The translations under genes were made by a program, and so were the position numbers. A DNA stretch of 64,000 nt from Piscicola geometra. Taxonomy: Eukaryota > Annelida > Clitellata > Hirudinida > Piscicolidae. The stretch lies in NCBI GenBank assembly GCA_943735955.1, contig OX030962.1:4599120-4663119 (forward strand), written 5' to 3'. Positions 30,542-43,100 of this stretch are shown here, piece by piece. The notes under the pieces were generated by a model. That model saw only the letters and a list, made by a program, of their open reading frames with translations, searched no databases and was not told the origin of the DNA. The stretch's first letter is position 1. Each line of letters begins with the position of its first letter.

Positions 30542-31740
30542 AATCTAACGTTGGTCGTCAAGACGCCAGCTGACCGTGTTAAATAGCGAATCTACAGCCT
30601 CGTAATAATGAAAACGCTGGAATGCTTATATTTCTGTTCACCGTCACCTGTGTATAAAATACATTATAAAGATATAGTAAGAAAAAAAGAGTGATGGGAA
30701 AAGTAAAAAAATATATGGTTTAGTTAAAATTTAGTTTAAAAAAAATGAGTTCCTAATAAAATAGTTTAATAAATTTTATAATTTAGAGCCCCGAATATTG
30801 TTGTACTTTAAACAGTTTCCCAAATGATTATCACAGTTGATTTCTGGGTGGGCCAAATACATTGTGGCCCATTAGCTCTAAATATTGGGTGGGCGGTGGC
30901 CCACCCTGCTGAGTGAGATGGGTATATGAGAGTGAGATGTGTAGGGAAGGTTGCACAAGTCGGGACGATTTTTAAACGTAGCCTCATAGCTCAATTAGAT
31001 TGCATTAGATTTTATGATAAATAGTATGAATTATCATAGACTATGAAATTCTATAAAGCCGATGTAAAAGCTAATGAATACTAATGGTTTTTTAATCATT
31101 AAAAAGTAAATAATTCTTTATATTAATTTTCAATTGTTTATATAAAGTATATACTCTCTATAGTCTAAATGAAAAATATACTCTATATAGTCTATGTAAA
31201 ATATATACTCAATATATTCTATGTAAAATATATACTCTATATAGTCTATGCAAAATATATACTCTATATAGTCCATATGAAATATATACTCTATATAGTC
31301 TATGTAAAATATATATTCTATATAGCCTTATCAACTTCTACAGTCTCATTCTAAAATTCATCTTTTTGACAATTATATTTGGTCCATGTTAGGAAACTAT
31401 GACCATGCACATAATCATGGTCATAACAGGCCAATCACTCAATTTTTAATTTTACAACTTGCACACAATAAAACTGTATTCCACCATCTAATTACTAATA
31501 AAAAACTGATATTATTTACCTTCGAAAGTTGAGAAAAAAAGCAGAATGTTATCTCCCAATATTTTAACAACTCTTTTAGAAATCAGTTTTTCAAGTATTC
31601 TAACTTTCCGAAACAAAACCAACATTGAAATGTGCATCTAAGATGGATGCATAGATATGAAAAAAATAATAAAATAGTTTTCAAAGCGCATAACTGTAAA
31701 TATGTTCTATCTTTGGAACCAGTTCATCTTGAGCAACCTC
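30542..31740. other. AT-rich spacer with ATATACTCTATATAGTC repeats
   Basis: 31143-31330 is a degenerate tandem repeat of about 31 bp (TATACTCTATATAGTCTATG). A lone copy of the TATATGAGAGTGAGAT motif that later forms a minisatellite lies near 30925. No gene was seen. Confidence 0.5.
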
Positions 31741-31890
31741 CAACTATATGAGAGTGAGATGGGTATATGAGAGTGAGATGTGTATATGAGAGTGAGATGG
31801 GTATATGAGAGTGAGATGGGTATATGAGAGTGAGATGGGTATATGAGAGTGAGATGGGTATATGATAGTGAGATGGGTATATGAAGGTGC
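31741..31890. repeat. 19-bp minisatellite TATATGAGAGTGAGATGGG
   Basis: About eight tandem copies of a 19-bp unit. Single copies of the same motif occur near 27797 and 30925. Confidence 0.9.
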
Positions 31891-31905
31891 TGTGGGTATA
31901 TGGGT

Positions 31906-32103
31906 GAACGAGTGGCCGAGTCGGTGACGACTCTCGGTTTGACTAATAATGAAAGGTCTTAGGTTCAAGTGCAACCAATGCCCTAGTAGCCTAAAGGCGC
32001 AAATGAAAATATGCAGCTTAAGTGGCCTGGAAGCCCGTTTGGGTTAAACGTCACTATAATAACGCTCGTCATTATAATAATAATAATAATTATTATTATT
32101 ATA
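31906..32103 (+). repeat. tRNA-derived SINE-like repeat, copy 2
   Basis: The head AGTGGCCGAGTCGGTGACGA ... GGTTCAAGTGC is tRNA Leu/Ser-like. The body is shared with 24800-24945 (GGCGCAAATGAAAATATGCA, AGTGGCCTGGAAGCC, CACTATAATAACGCTCG) and the tail is (ATT)n. Confidence 0.8.
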
Positions 32104-32117
32104 TGGGAGTGAGCTGG

Positions 32118-33275
32118 GTGTCTTTAAAATTTAAAGATTTTAAATACTTTCAAATTTAAAGATTTTAAATACTTTCAAATTTAAAGATTTTAAATACTTT
32201 CAAATTTAAAGATTTTAAATACTTTCAAATTTAAAGATTTTAAATACTTTCAAATTTAAAGATTTTATATACTTTCAAATTTAAAGATTTTAAATACTTT
32301 CAAATTTAAAGATTTTAAATACTTTCAAATTTAAAGATTTTAAATACTTTCAAATTTAAAGATTTTAAATACTTTCAAATTTAAAGATTTTAAATACTTT
32401 CAAATTTAAAGATTTTAAATACTTTCAAATTTAAAGATTTTAAATACTTTCAAATTTAAAGATTTTAAATACTTTCAAATTTAAAGATTTTAAATACTTT
32501 CAAATTTAAAGATTTTAAATACTTTCAAATTTAAAGATTTTAAATACTTTCAAATTTAAAGATTTTAAATACTTTCAAATTTAAAGATTGTAAATACTTT
32601 CAAATTTAAAGATTTTAAATACTTTCCAATTTAAAGATTTTAAATACTTTCCAATTTAAAGATTTTAAATACTTTCCAATTTAAAGATTTTAAATACTTT
32701 CAAATTTAAAGATTTTAAATACTTTAAAATTTAAAGATTTTAAATACTTTCAAATTTAAAGATTTTAAATACTTTCAAATTTAAAGATTTTAGATACTTT
32801 CAAATTTAAAGATTTTAAATACTTTCAAATTTAAAGATTTTAAATACTTTCAAATTTAAAGATTTTAAATACTTTCAAATTTAAAGATTTTAAATACTTT
32901 CAAATTTAAAGATTTTAAATACTTTCAAATTTAAAGATTTTAATTGCTTTCAAATTTAAAGATTTTAAATACTTTTAAATTTAAAGATTTTAAATACTTT
33001 CAAATTTAAAGATTTTAAAGACTTTCAAATTTAAAGATTTTAAATACTTTCAAATTTAAAGATTTTAAATACTTTCAAATTTAAAGATTTTAAATACTTT
33101 CAAATTAAAGATTTTAAATACTTTCGAATTTAAAGATTGTAAATACTTTCAAATTTAAAGATTTTAAATACTTTCCAATTTAAAGATTTTAAATACTTTC
33201 CAATTTAAAGATTTTAAATACTTTCAAATTTAAAGATTTTAAATACTTTCAAATTTAAAGATTTTAAATACTTTC
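32118..33275. repeat. 25-bp AT-rich satellite, about 46 copies
   Basis: The unit is (T)TTAAAGATTTTAAATACTTTCAAA, 25 bp, with only scattered single-base variants (CTTTCCAAT, GATTGTAAAT). It ends abruptly at a fragment of LINE copy B at 33276. Confidence 0.95.
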
Positions 33276-33309
33276 AAGGAGCAGTACTGTCGCCCATACT
33301 CTTCGTCAT

Positions 33310-35263
33310 CTACATAAACGACCTCCTCAGCAAGTTTATGGAAGCCCTGAATACTCTTGGCTTGCTGAGGTCTCCGTTGTACTTTGCCCTGGCTCGACGG
33401 TTGACAACCCACCCTTTGATGTAGGCAATGAAGCGAGGAGGGATGCCGATGTCAACCATTTTGTTGAGCAGTCGTTCTCTCCACACTGTGTCGAAGGCTC
33501 GGCTGTAGTCGTACTGGGTGAGAATGGTGCGTTGCGACGGTTTTGTCTGGAACCCATCACTGACTGTTTGCGTGAGACGTAGGTAGTGTTCTGTTGTGTC
33601 TCTGTCTGACCTGAACCCCGACTGGTTGTCACTCAGTATCTGCTTCTTCTCCAACCACCACATCAGCCTTGCTTTAATCATCTTTTCCAGGAGCTTCCCC
33701 ACCACTGAGGTAAGGATGATCGGGCGGTAGCTTGACACATCAGCAGGGTTTTTGCCACGTTTCAGGATCGGGATGATGATGGCATCCCGCCATTGCTGAG
33801 GGCACTCACTGCGATTCCAGCAGATGTTGAATAGTGTCAGCAGGTGTTGTTGTGCACTGCTGGGTAGGTGTTTCAACGTGTCGCTGCTGATGTTGTCAGG
33901 TCCAGGGGCTTTGCCTGCGGGAATGGAGCGATTCCTTGCTGGAGCTCTGACATCGTGAATGCCTTCTCGATCTCTTGCTCGGGGATCAAGCGGGTGTGAC
34001 TGAGATTCCGATTGATGGAGACCTTAGTTTTCCGATGCTCCTTATCACTCTTGACTTGGCTGATGCTTGCGTATTCCTGAATGAATGCGTTCGCACGCGC
34101 TTTGCTTGTGATGCAAATGCGGCCTTTGTAAGTGTCTACGGATGTGCTAGGGTCTCCTCTCAAGTTCTTGATCAGCCGCCACGCCTGCTCTGGGTCTCTA
34201 GATTTTTCAATCTTGGCAAGCTTAGATCTCCAGATGCGCCCTTTTGCTTCAAGTATGAGCACCTTGAGCCGATGTGTCTGTCAGGATCATGTGACCTTGC
34301 CCAGTTTCTGACCCTGATGGCTTCTTCTATTTGGGCCGTCATCCAGGGGATGAAGCTTTGCCTTCTTTTCTTCTTAGGAATGAAGGTTTCAGCCGATTCC
34401 AGGACGATGCTGCACCATTCGTTGTAGAAGAGCTTCATCGGTTGGTTCGTGCCCACTCCTGGCATTGCATCATCAACTGAGTGGGAGAAGCCATTCCAAT
34501 TAGCCTTGGAGTAGTTAAACTTCTACTCGCTGACGGGTTTTCCGGCTGGACATCTGTCGAACCAACGGATGATGATCGGGATGAGATCTGACGAGATGGC
34601 ATTGTCGGTGCTCCATTTGATCTGGTGGGCTTTGCTGCTGTGGCAGATGGTGACGTCGGGTGTTGAGGGTTTGGTGCTGCTCCTCGAGAACCTCGTCGGT
34701 GCACCGTCGTTGACCACGAGAAGCTTGTTGTACTCAACCCATTCCTGGAGCAGTGTGCCTCTGACATCCACTGGCGATACGGGGTCCCACAGTGGGTTGT
34801 GAGCGTTGAAGTCGCCTGCGATGATGCCTTCTTGAGGTACTGGCATAAGATGAAACGCCGGCTTCTGATCGCGATGGTCATCTGCTGTTTTTCTGGTTGG
34901 TGGGCAGTAGATGTTTGTGAAGCAGATCTCTTTGTCTCCGTTGAGGACAACTACGCTGAGGAGTTCGATTGTGGATGCCGACAGTTCGGCTGTGCGGTGA
35001 TACGGGATTCCTTTTCTTATTAGGGTAATCAGCGCTCCACCACGTGTCTCGTAGCCTTGTCTCGCATGCTGTCGATCAAGCCTCTCGATGTTGTATTCGT
35101 AAAAGATCGGCGTTCGGTTTTTTGACAGGAGTTTGGTCTCTTGAAGCAGAACGATGTCGGGGGCTTTACGATGCAGCCATTCTTCGAGCTCGTCTTTTTT
35201 GCTCCATATGCCGTCGCAGTTCCACTGGATCACCAACACTGTGTCTTTTGTTGTTTTGATCAC
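33310..35263 (-). pseudogene. LINE copy B ORF2 remnant (endonuclease and partial RT)
   Basis: Pieces at 35263-34523, 34262-33873 and 33876-33310 align end to end with copy A's ORF2 but need frame changes. The APE endonuclease start is complete (TKDTVLVIQWNCDGIW, IVLLQETKLL). RT is cut before its catalytic box and RNase H is absent, so no enzyme can be made. Confidence 0.85.
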
Positions 35264-35404
35264 AGGTTGCTTGATTGAGCCTTCGTGCTTCTGCAGCTGG
35301 ATTGGAGTAGTCGCTTGATTTGCTCGATCGTCGCATCTCTGGCAGCTCCATGTCCCATTGTTTTTTGGTTAGCAGCTGCCATCTTGGCAGCCGCTTTAAC
35401 CGTA

Positions 35405-36110
35405 ATGATTTTGTTAAATAGTTTGTCTTCTTATCTAATAATTTAGTTTTTTTAATTTCAAATAATTATAGTAATTATAATTTATATCTTTTCTTGTTTT
35501 CTGGTTTTAAATTTATCTTGCTCTCGGAATTAAAATCTTCAACAACCAATAACTGTCTAACGGACTACAATAAAAACTTATTTTAAAAGGAAGAAGTGCA
35601 AAGGCCTCAAATTGAGCACTAATGCACAGTTTGCAAGAACCCACTGGCTACCTACTTCACAAGGCAGATGAGCTCTGCAGATGAAGGACAGACTGTTAGA
35701 ACAAATCTTCAATACATGACTGTGTTTATGAAGAAGTGCCAGGGCCTCAATTTGAACACCAGTGCACAGCTTGCAAGCACCCACTGGCTACTTACTTCAC
35801 AAGGCAAATGAGCTCTGCAGATGAAGGACAGACTGTCAGAACGAATCTTCTACACATGACTGTTTATGTCTATTATCTATTGAAAACTGACGTATTAGAC
35901 AATTATTACCTTACTTAGATGACCCTTCTTTAAAGATGTCCATATATTTGAAACTCATCACCTCCTTATTTAACTACTTCTATATCATTATTTACTTTTC
36001 GTACGGATCTTAAGACATATCTGTTTAACAAATTCATTTACCAGCGCTCTTGAATTTGAGGAAAGAGCGCTATAGAAATTGATTTGATTGATTGATTGAT
36101 TGATTGATGT
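35405..36110 (+). mobile_element. Nested insertion in LINE copy B: 140-bp tandem duplication plus LINE 3' tail
   Basis: 35591-35730 and 35731-35868 are two copies of a 140-bp segment (AAGAAGTGC ... GGCAGATGAGCTCTGCAGAT). They are followed at 35985-36108 by a LINE 3' end identical in type to that at 26745-26913, with a (TTGA)n tail. The insertion splits a Cys-rich segment of the host LINE's ORF1: CPSYVPC lies on one side and TWSCQRC on the other. Confidence 0.6.
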
Positions 36111-36129
36111 CTTTGACTGCTGGCCTTGG

Positions 36130-36720
36130 TTGTGTTGCACACTTGAAGTGGTGCGTCTTTTTGCACACGGCACATAGGAGGGGCATCTTGCTTGCTCTAA
36201 CAGTTTTCCCGCAACTTGGGCATGGCTGTTGTACGTGTGTTGAGTTGGTGGGTTGGGCTGCTGCGTAGGATGCGCCACTTGCGATGTGTCGGAGGGGTCA
36301 GCCTGCTGGGTTGAAGTGCATCTGTCGCAGCTCCAGTTTGTTGGAGTTTGTTGCCTGCTTAGTCCTGAGCATTTTTTGTGGAAATTGCCCTTGCACTGCA
36401 CGCATTGGATTGGTAAGGTGCCTCTCCTGATGGTGTTGCCACAGTGTGAGCATTACAGATGTGGTTGGTTCAACAAAGGGCTTGTGATGTTTGTTGACGT
36501 TTGGGAGTTGCTGACGCTCTGGGTCTGGTCATTGCATTTGGGGCATTTCCATTGTTGAGAGAGGGCAACTTGGTTTCGTGATAGGTGTGAGCAGGTCGCA
36601 TGTGCTGGATGATGGCAAACTGAGCACAGTATTGGGCGTGTGTTGACTCGGATGGTTTTACCGCGCACAGAGCATTTAGTGTTGTTGTTGATATTGGGTC
36701 CAGGATTGGACTCAATGTCT
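36130..36720 (-). pseudogene. LINE copy B ORF1-like PHD/zinc-finger region
   Basis: Minus-strand pieces contain CSVCHHPAHATCSHLS ... WKCPKC and CKGNFHKKCSGLS ... NWSCDRC, two C4HC3-like (PHD-type) fingers, as found in ORF1 proteins of some LINE clades. A third finger is interrupted by the nested insertion. Frames change between pieces. Confidence 0.55.
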
Positions 36721-37095
36721 CCGGCCTATTGTAACATAGACAGTAGTGCGGCCAGTGCCATTACTGTCTTTAGAGAAAAAACCTGGTTTGGGTTGGCAGG
36801 GGGGCCGAAGGTACCCACATTTGAGACGCGAGCGCCCCCCACCGCACCGCGTGGAGATTGTGGGTATGCGGCAGGGTTGTTGTCGTCGCAGTGGTTGTTG
36901 TGTTGAAGTGGGGGTTGGTGTGTTGTGGCGGGAGGGAGAAATGTTGCTGGGGTTAGTGTAGTGTTGTTGTGTTGATGTGTGTAGTAGTGGTGTTGAGTGT
37001 TGTTGGTGCAGCTGCAACAACAATCCCAACAACAACCACAAAAATGCCATCCACCACAGAGGCAAACAAGCAGCGCCAAAAGAAGAAACAAGTAC

Positions 37096-38351
37096 CTGCA
37101 GCCACTTTGGGCTGGTTGGCGACGATTCCGATCGTTCGTCCGTTCAGCCTGCCGAAGCCAACGATGATGTTCGCTGCAAACTTGGCCTGGATCTCGAAAA
37201 AGTCACCGTCATCTACCACCTGGTGAAGTGGTGGTGGTGGTAGTGGTGGTGAAGCGGAAAGAGTGATGTTGATGATGATGATTGTGGTGATGATGGTGAT
37301 GATGGTGATAATAATGATTTTGATGATGATGAGAGAAAGGGCAAATACAATAGAGAATGTAAGAATAATAAAAAGCGAAAAAAATTAATGGTGGAGATTG
37401 GAATAAACTGATAGTTTCAAATAAATAAATGATTTATTTATTTTTATAAAATAAATTATTTATTCCTTATTTATCCATACTTCCAAACGGACTGACCCCC
37501 CTGATGACGTCATACATGTCGTAGGCTGACATGCTCTCTAGAGGCACCACCGTGTCCAGCACTGGAGCGTCCCTGTCCCTGTGATGGGTGCGTGCGTTGC
37601 TTGGAGGTTTGAGTGGGTTGGTGGGTGCGTTGCTTGGAGGTTTGAGTGGGTTGTTTGGGTGGGAAGATGGGATGTGTGTTGAGTGGGTTGGTGGGTGGAT
37701 GGTGGTGGTGTTGAGTGGGTTGGTGGGTGGATGGTGGTGGTGTTGAGTGGGTTGTTTGGGTGGGAAGATGGAATGTGTGTTGAGTGGGTTGTTTGGGTGG
37801 ATGGTGGTGGTGTTGAGTGGGTTGTTTGGGTGGGAAGATGGGATGTGTGTTGAGTGGGTTGGTGGGTGGATAGTGGTGGTGTTGAGTGGGTTGGTGGGTG
37901 GGTGGTGGTGGTGTTGAGTGGGTTGGTGAATACGTTGGTTGGGTGGTGTTGAGTGGGTGGGTTCGTGAAAGGATAGTGGGTGGTTAACTTTCCTTTTTTT
38001 AGTTATTAAAAACGTTAGAATGAATTCCTCGTGCTTCACTGACTCACCAAATGACTCATAAATTGATATAATACTCAAAAGACTCTCCTGACCAGGGGTC
38101 GTTGGTGGCGATGACGGGGGCTTGTTGGCGGTTGGAGAGGGGCAGGAAGGCGAACAACTGCCTCATCTCCAGCAGCGCCTCGATGTCGTTCTCATACGCC
38201 CCATGCGCCACTCCTGCGTGGTGGTGGTGGTGGTGGTGGTGGTGGTGGTGGTGGTGGTGGGTAGGGGGTAAGGTAGTTATATTAGTATTATTTATATTAT
38301 AGAAATTATTATTATCAGTCTAACTATTTTATTATATTATTGATATTACTA

Positions 38352-38385
<34 letters not shown>

Positions 38386-40098
38386 GTTGTTGTTATATTA
38401 CCTTTATTAATAAAATTAACATTTAAAATCGCGCAAACAAACAGGCAGATATGCACAAACACACACACACGAACACACACACACAAACACACACACACAC
38501 GTACAAACACACACAAAGGCACACGCACCAGACACAGAGGTGTGTGTCTTGGAGCCTCCCAACTGCTCCTGCGTCACCTCCTCATTCGTGACGGCCTTGA
38601 CGACGTCTGGACCCGTGATGAAGAGGTACGAGGTGTCCTGCAGGCGAGGTGCAGCGAGGGGAGCAGGGTGGATGGGGTGGATAGGGTGGATGGGGTGGAT
38701 AGGGTGGATGGGGTGGATAGGGTGGGTGGTGCTTGAGTGAAGGGAAGGTGCAGGTGATTGGAGTGGAGGTGGGGGGTGGGATAGAGGGAAGGTGGAGTTG
38801 ATTGAAGAGGGTGGTGGAAGAGGATGGTGGTGGAGTTGAGAAGCTTGGAGTGGGTGAGTGATGGAAAGAGGTGGTGGTGGAATGAAAGTGTGGTGGAGAA
38901 AGGTGGATGTAGAGTTGAATGGTGGTGGTGGAGTGGGAGGGTGGTGGACTTGAATGGTGGTGGAGTGGGAGGGTGGTGGAGTGGGAGGGTGGTGAACTTG
39001 AAGACTGGTGGTGGAGTGGGAGGGTGACTGACCTTGACCATGAAGGTGAAGTCCGTCAAGGCAGGCGAGTACACAGCCCCTCCTGCAAGAGACGATGATG
39101 ATGATGACGACGATGATGATGATGATGATGATGACGATGATGATGATGACGACGATGACGATGCTATTGGGTAAAAGTTAATTATATTCTCCCACTCCTG
39201 CCCCCCTTTTCTCCTTCTCAACCCCTCCTCCCCCCACCTGCACACGGGCCCATGATGAGCGATATTTGAGGAATGACGCCTGACGCCATGACGTTCTGCT
39301 GGAAGATCTCCGCATAGCCCGCCAACGAGGCCACCCCCTCCTGCCATCATATCAATAATAATTTTCATGATAATGATAATAATAATAATAATCATTTAAA
39401 TATTATTATTATTATTATTAATTTTTAAAAAAATTAGAAGCAACAATTTTAAAAATAACGATGATAATTATAAAATATTACTAAAAATAAATATTACTAA
39501 AAAAATATTCATATTACTAACAGCATAATAATAATGATAATAGGAAAAATAGGAATAATGAGAATATTGTAATTAATATGGAAGGCATGCCTGGATACGA
39601 GCTCCTCCTGAGTCGTTGATGCCGATCACTGGCACTCCGACCAGCATCGCCTGCTCCATTATCTGCCGTCGTCCAGTTGAATTGCATTGAACTCGTCGCA
39701 CTAGGAAGTCGTCGTTCAAGACCCCTTTCTATTATTCATCACCATCTCACCCAGCCACTGCCTATTCTCTCTAAATCATCACTATCTTACCCAAGAAACC
39801 CCACCAATGCCATAATCTCTGTTCCAGCCATTTTCATAGCTTCACCACCTCCTTTACCATCCCACAACACACATTCCTAATTTACAGCATTCTCCCGCCC
39901 TTTACCCTCCACCTTGTACAGCCCTCCACCCTACCTCCGCCCCCCTCCACCTCCATCCACCCCCATCCCCACATTGCAAATCTTCTTGGCGTGCGCATAC
40001 GACAACGACCCACCATAGACAGTGAAGTCCTGACTGAAGATGTAGCAGGGTCGACCGAATATCTTCACCCTGCCCGTCACCACACTGTCGCATGGTGT
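37096..40098 (-). CDS. PCCB: Propionyl-CoA carboxylase beta chain, central eight exons only
   Basis: Minus-strand exons: 40098-39973, 39662-39591, 39340-39238, 39082-39033, 38637-38529, 38213-38093, 37578-37497, 37219-37096 (787 nt, 262 residues, all phases consistent). The protein follows [141 protein letters not shown]. The beta subunit carries the carboxyltransferase site and passes CO2 from biotin to propionyl-CoA in mitochondria. The second intron uses a GC donor (39590-39589). Exons for the N-terminal roughly 130 residues and the C-terminal roughly 140 residues are not in the window, although other genes occupy both flanks. The surviving exons have no stops or frameshifts. Confidence 0.93.
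37583..37970. repeat. GTGTTGAGTGGGTTGGTGGG minisatellite in PCCB intron
   Basis: Tandem units of about 29 and 58 bp combine GTGTTGAGTGGGTTG with GTGGGTGGATGGTGGTG or TTTGGGTGGGAAGATGG. It occupies the PCCB intron 37579-38092. Confidence 0.85.
38214..38528. repeat. PCCB intron: (GGT)n, (TTA)n and (CA)n microsatellites
   Basis: About 15 GGT triplets at 38218-38261, a TTA/ATT run near 38340-38390, and an interrupted CA repeat at 38458-38520. Confidence 0.85.
38638..39032. repeat. PCCB intron: GATGGGGTGGATAGGGTG and GTGGTGGAGTGGGAGG repeats
   Basis: An 18-bp unit is repeated about four times at 38660-38727, followed by degenerate G-rich GTGGAGT repeats up to the donor of the next upstream exon. 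Confidence 0.8.
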
Positions 40099-40117
40099 CT
40101 GTTTGGTTGTGATGTGC

Positions 40118-43100
40118 CATGGAGTGGTGCCTGAGATGCTGACAGTGTGGAGTGGTGTCTGAGATGCTGACAGTGTGGAGTGGAGTGGTGCCTGAGATGC
40201 TGACAGTGTGGAGTGGAGTGGTGCCTGAGATGCTGACAGTGTGAAGTGGAGTGGTGCCTGAGATGCTGACAGTGTGGAGTGAAGTGGTGCCTGAGATGCT
40301 GACAGAGTGGAGTGGAGTGGTGCCTGAGATGCTGACAGTGTGAAGTGGAGTGGTGCCTGAGATGCTGACAGTGTGGAGTGGAGTGGTGTCTGAGATGCTG
40401 ACAGTGTGGAGTGGAGTGGTGCCTGAGATGCTGACAGTGTGGAGTGGAGTGGTGTCTGAGATGCTGACAGTGTGGAGTGGAGTGGTGCCTGAGATGCTGA
40501 CAGTGTGGAGTGGAGTGGTGCCTGAGATGCTGACAGTGTGGAGTGGTGTCTGAGATGCTGACAGTGTGGAGTGGAGTGGTGCCTGAGATGCTGACAGAGT
40601 GGAGTAGAGTGGTGCCTGAGATGCTGACAGAGTGGAGTGGAGTGGTGCCTGAGATGCTGACAGTGTGGAGTGGAGTGGTGCCTGAGATGCTGACAGTGTG
40701 GAGTGGTGCCTGAGATGCTGACAGTGTGGAGTGGTGCCTGAGATGCTGACAGTGTGGAGTGGAGTGGTGCCTGAGATGCTGACAGTGTGGAGTGGAGTGG
40801 TGCCTGAGATGCTGACAGTGTGGAGTGGAGTGGTGCCTGAGATGCTGACAGTGTGGAGTGGAGTGGTGCCTGAGATGCTGACAGTGTGGAGTGGAGTGGT
40901 GCCTGAGATGCTGACAGTGTGGAGTGGAGTGGTGCCTGAGATGCTGACAGTGTGGAGTGGAGTGGTGCCTGAGATGCTGACTGTGTGGAGTGGAGTGGTG
41001 CCTGAGATGCTGACAGTGTGAAGTGGAGTGGTGCCTGAGATGCTGACAGTGTGGAGTGGAGTGGTGCCTGAGATGCTGACAGTGTGGAGTGGAGTGGTGT
41101 CTGAGATGCTGACAGTGTGGAGTGGAGTGGTGCCTGAGATGCTGACAGTGTGGAGTGGTGCCTGAGATGCTGACAGTGTGGAGTGGAGTGGTGCCTGAGA
41201 TGCTGACAGTGTGGAGTGGAGTGGTGCCTGAGATGCTGACAGTGTGGAGTGGAGTGGTGCCAGAGATGCTGACAGTGTAGAGTGGAGTGGTGCCTGAGAT
41301 GCTGACAGTGTGGAGTGGAGTGGTGCCTGAGATGCTGACAGTGTGGAGTGGAGTGGTGCCTGAGATGCTGACAGTGTGGAGTGGAGAGGTGCCTGAGATG
41401 CTGACAGTGTGGAGTGGTGCCTGAGATGCTGACAGTGTGGAGTGGAGTGGTGCCTGAGATGCTGACAGTGTGAAGTGGAGTGGTGCCTGAGATGCTGACA
41501 GTGTGGAGTGGAGTGGTGCCTGAGATGCTGACAGAGTGGAGTGGAGTGGTGCCTGAGATGCTGACAGTGTGAAGTGGAGTGGTGCCTGAGATGCTGACAG
41601 TGTGGAGTGGAGTGGTGTCTGAGATGCTGACAGTGTGGAGTGGAGTGGTGCCTGAGATGCTGACAGTGTGGAGTGGAGTGGTGTCTGAGATGCTGACAGT
41701 GTGGAGTGGAGTGGTGCCTGAGATGCTGACAGTGTGGAGTGGAGTGGTGCCTGAGATGCTGACAGTGTGGAGTGGTGTCTGAGATGCTGACAGTGTGGAG
41801 TGGAGTGGTGCCTGAGATGCTGACAGAGTGGAGTAGAGTGGTGCCTGAGATGCTGACAGAGTGGAGTGGAGTGGTGCCTGAGATGCTGACAGTGTGGAGT
41901 GGAGTGGTGCCTGAGATGCTGACAGTGTGGAGTGGTGCCTGAGATGCTGACAGTGTGGAGTGGTGCCTGAGATGCTGACAGTGTGGAGTGGAGTGGTGCC
42001 TGAGATGCTGACAGTGTGGAGTGGAGTGGTGCCTGAGATGCTGACAGTGTGGAGTGGAGTGGTGCCTGAGATGCTGACAGTGTGGAGTGGAGTGGTGCCT
42101 GAGATGCTGACAGTGTGGAGTGGAGTGGTGCCTGAGATGCTGACAGTGTGGAGTGGAGTGGTGCCTGAGATGCTGACAGTGTGGAGTGGAGTGGTGCCTG
42201 AGATGCTGACTGTGTGGAGTGGAGTGGTGCCTGAGATGCTGACAGTGTGAAGTGGAGTGGTGCCTGAGATGCTGACAGTGTGGAGTGGAGTGGTGCCTGA
42301 GATGCTGACAGTGTGGAGTGGAGTGGTGTCTGAGATGCTGACAGTGTGGAGTGGAGTGGTGCCTGAGATGCTGACAGTGTGGAGTGGTGCCTGAGATGCT
42401 GACAGTGTGGAGTGGAGTGGTGCCTGAGATGCTGACAGTGTGGAGTGGAGTGGTGCCTGAGATGCTGACAGTGTGGAGTGGTGCCTGAGATGCTGACAGT
42501 GTGGAGTGGAGTGGTGCCTGAGATGCTGACAGTGTGGAGTGGAGTGGTGCCTGAGATGCTGACAGTGTGGAGTGGAGTGGTGCCAGAGATGCTGACAGTG
42601 TAGAGTGGAGTGGTGCCTGAGATGCTGACAGTGTGGAGTGGAGTGGTGCCTGAGATGCTGACAGTGTGGAGTGGAGTGGTGCCTGAGATGCTGACAGTGT
42701 GGAGTGGAGAGGTGCCTGAGATGCTGACAGTGTGGAGTGGTGCCTGAGATGCTGACAGTGTGGAGTGGTGTCTGAGATGCTGACAGTGTGGAGTGGAGTG
42801 GTGCCTGAGATGCTGACAGTGTGGAGTGGAGTGGTGCCTGAGATGCTGACAGTGTGAAGTGGAGTGGTGCCTGAGATGCTGACAGTGTGGAGTGGAGTGG
42901 TGCCTGAGATGCTGACAGAGTGGAGTGGAGTGGTGCCTGAGATGCTGACAGTGTGAAGTGGAGTGGTGCCTGAGATGCTGACAGTGTGGAGTGGAGTGGT
43001 GTCTGAGATGCTGACAGTGTGGAGTGGAGTGGTGCCTGAGATGCTGACAGTGTGGAGTGGAGTGGTGTCTGAGATGCTGACAGTGTGGAGTGGAGTGGTG

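Larger units (their letters stand above)
33276..36900 (-). mobile_element. Non-LTR retrotransposon copy B, same family as copy A
   Basis: Minus-strand order: ORF1-like region with Cys/His motifs (about 36700-36130), a nested insertion (about 35405-36110), then endonuclease ([35 protein letters not shown]) and the N-terminal half of RT ([31 protein letters not shown]). It stops at KYNGDLSKPRVFRA, where copy A continues into the GLPQG box. The last 70 bp (33276-33345) are that missing GLPQG/INDL segment in inverted orientation. It is inserted downstream of PCCB exon 37096-37219, same orientation as PCCB. The 5' boundary near 36900 is approximate. Confidence 0.85.
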
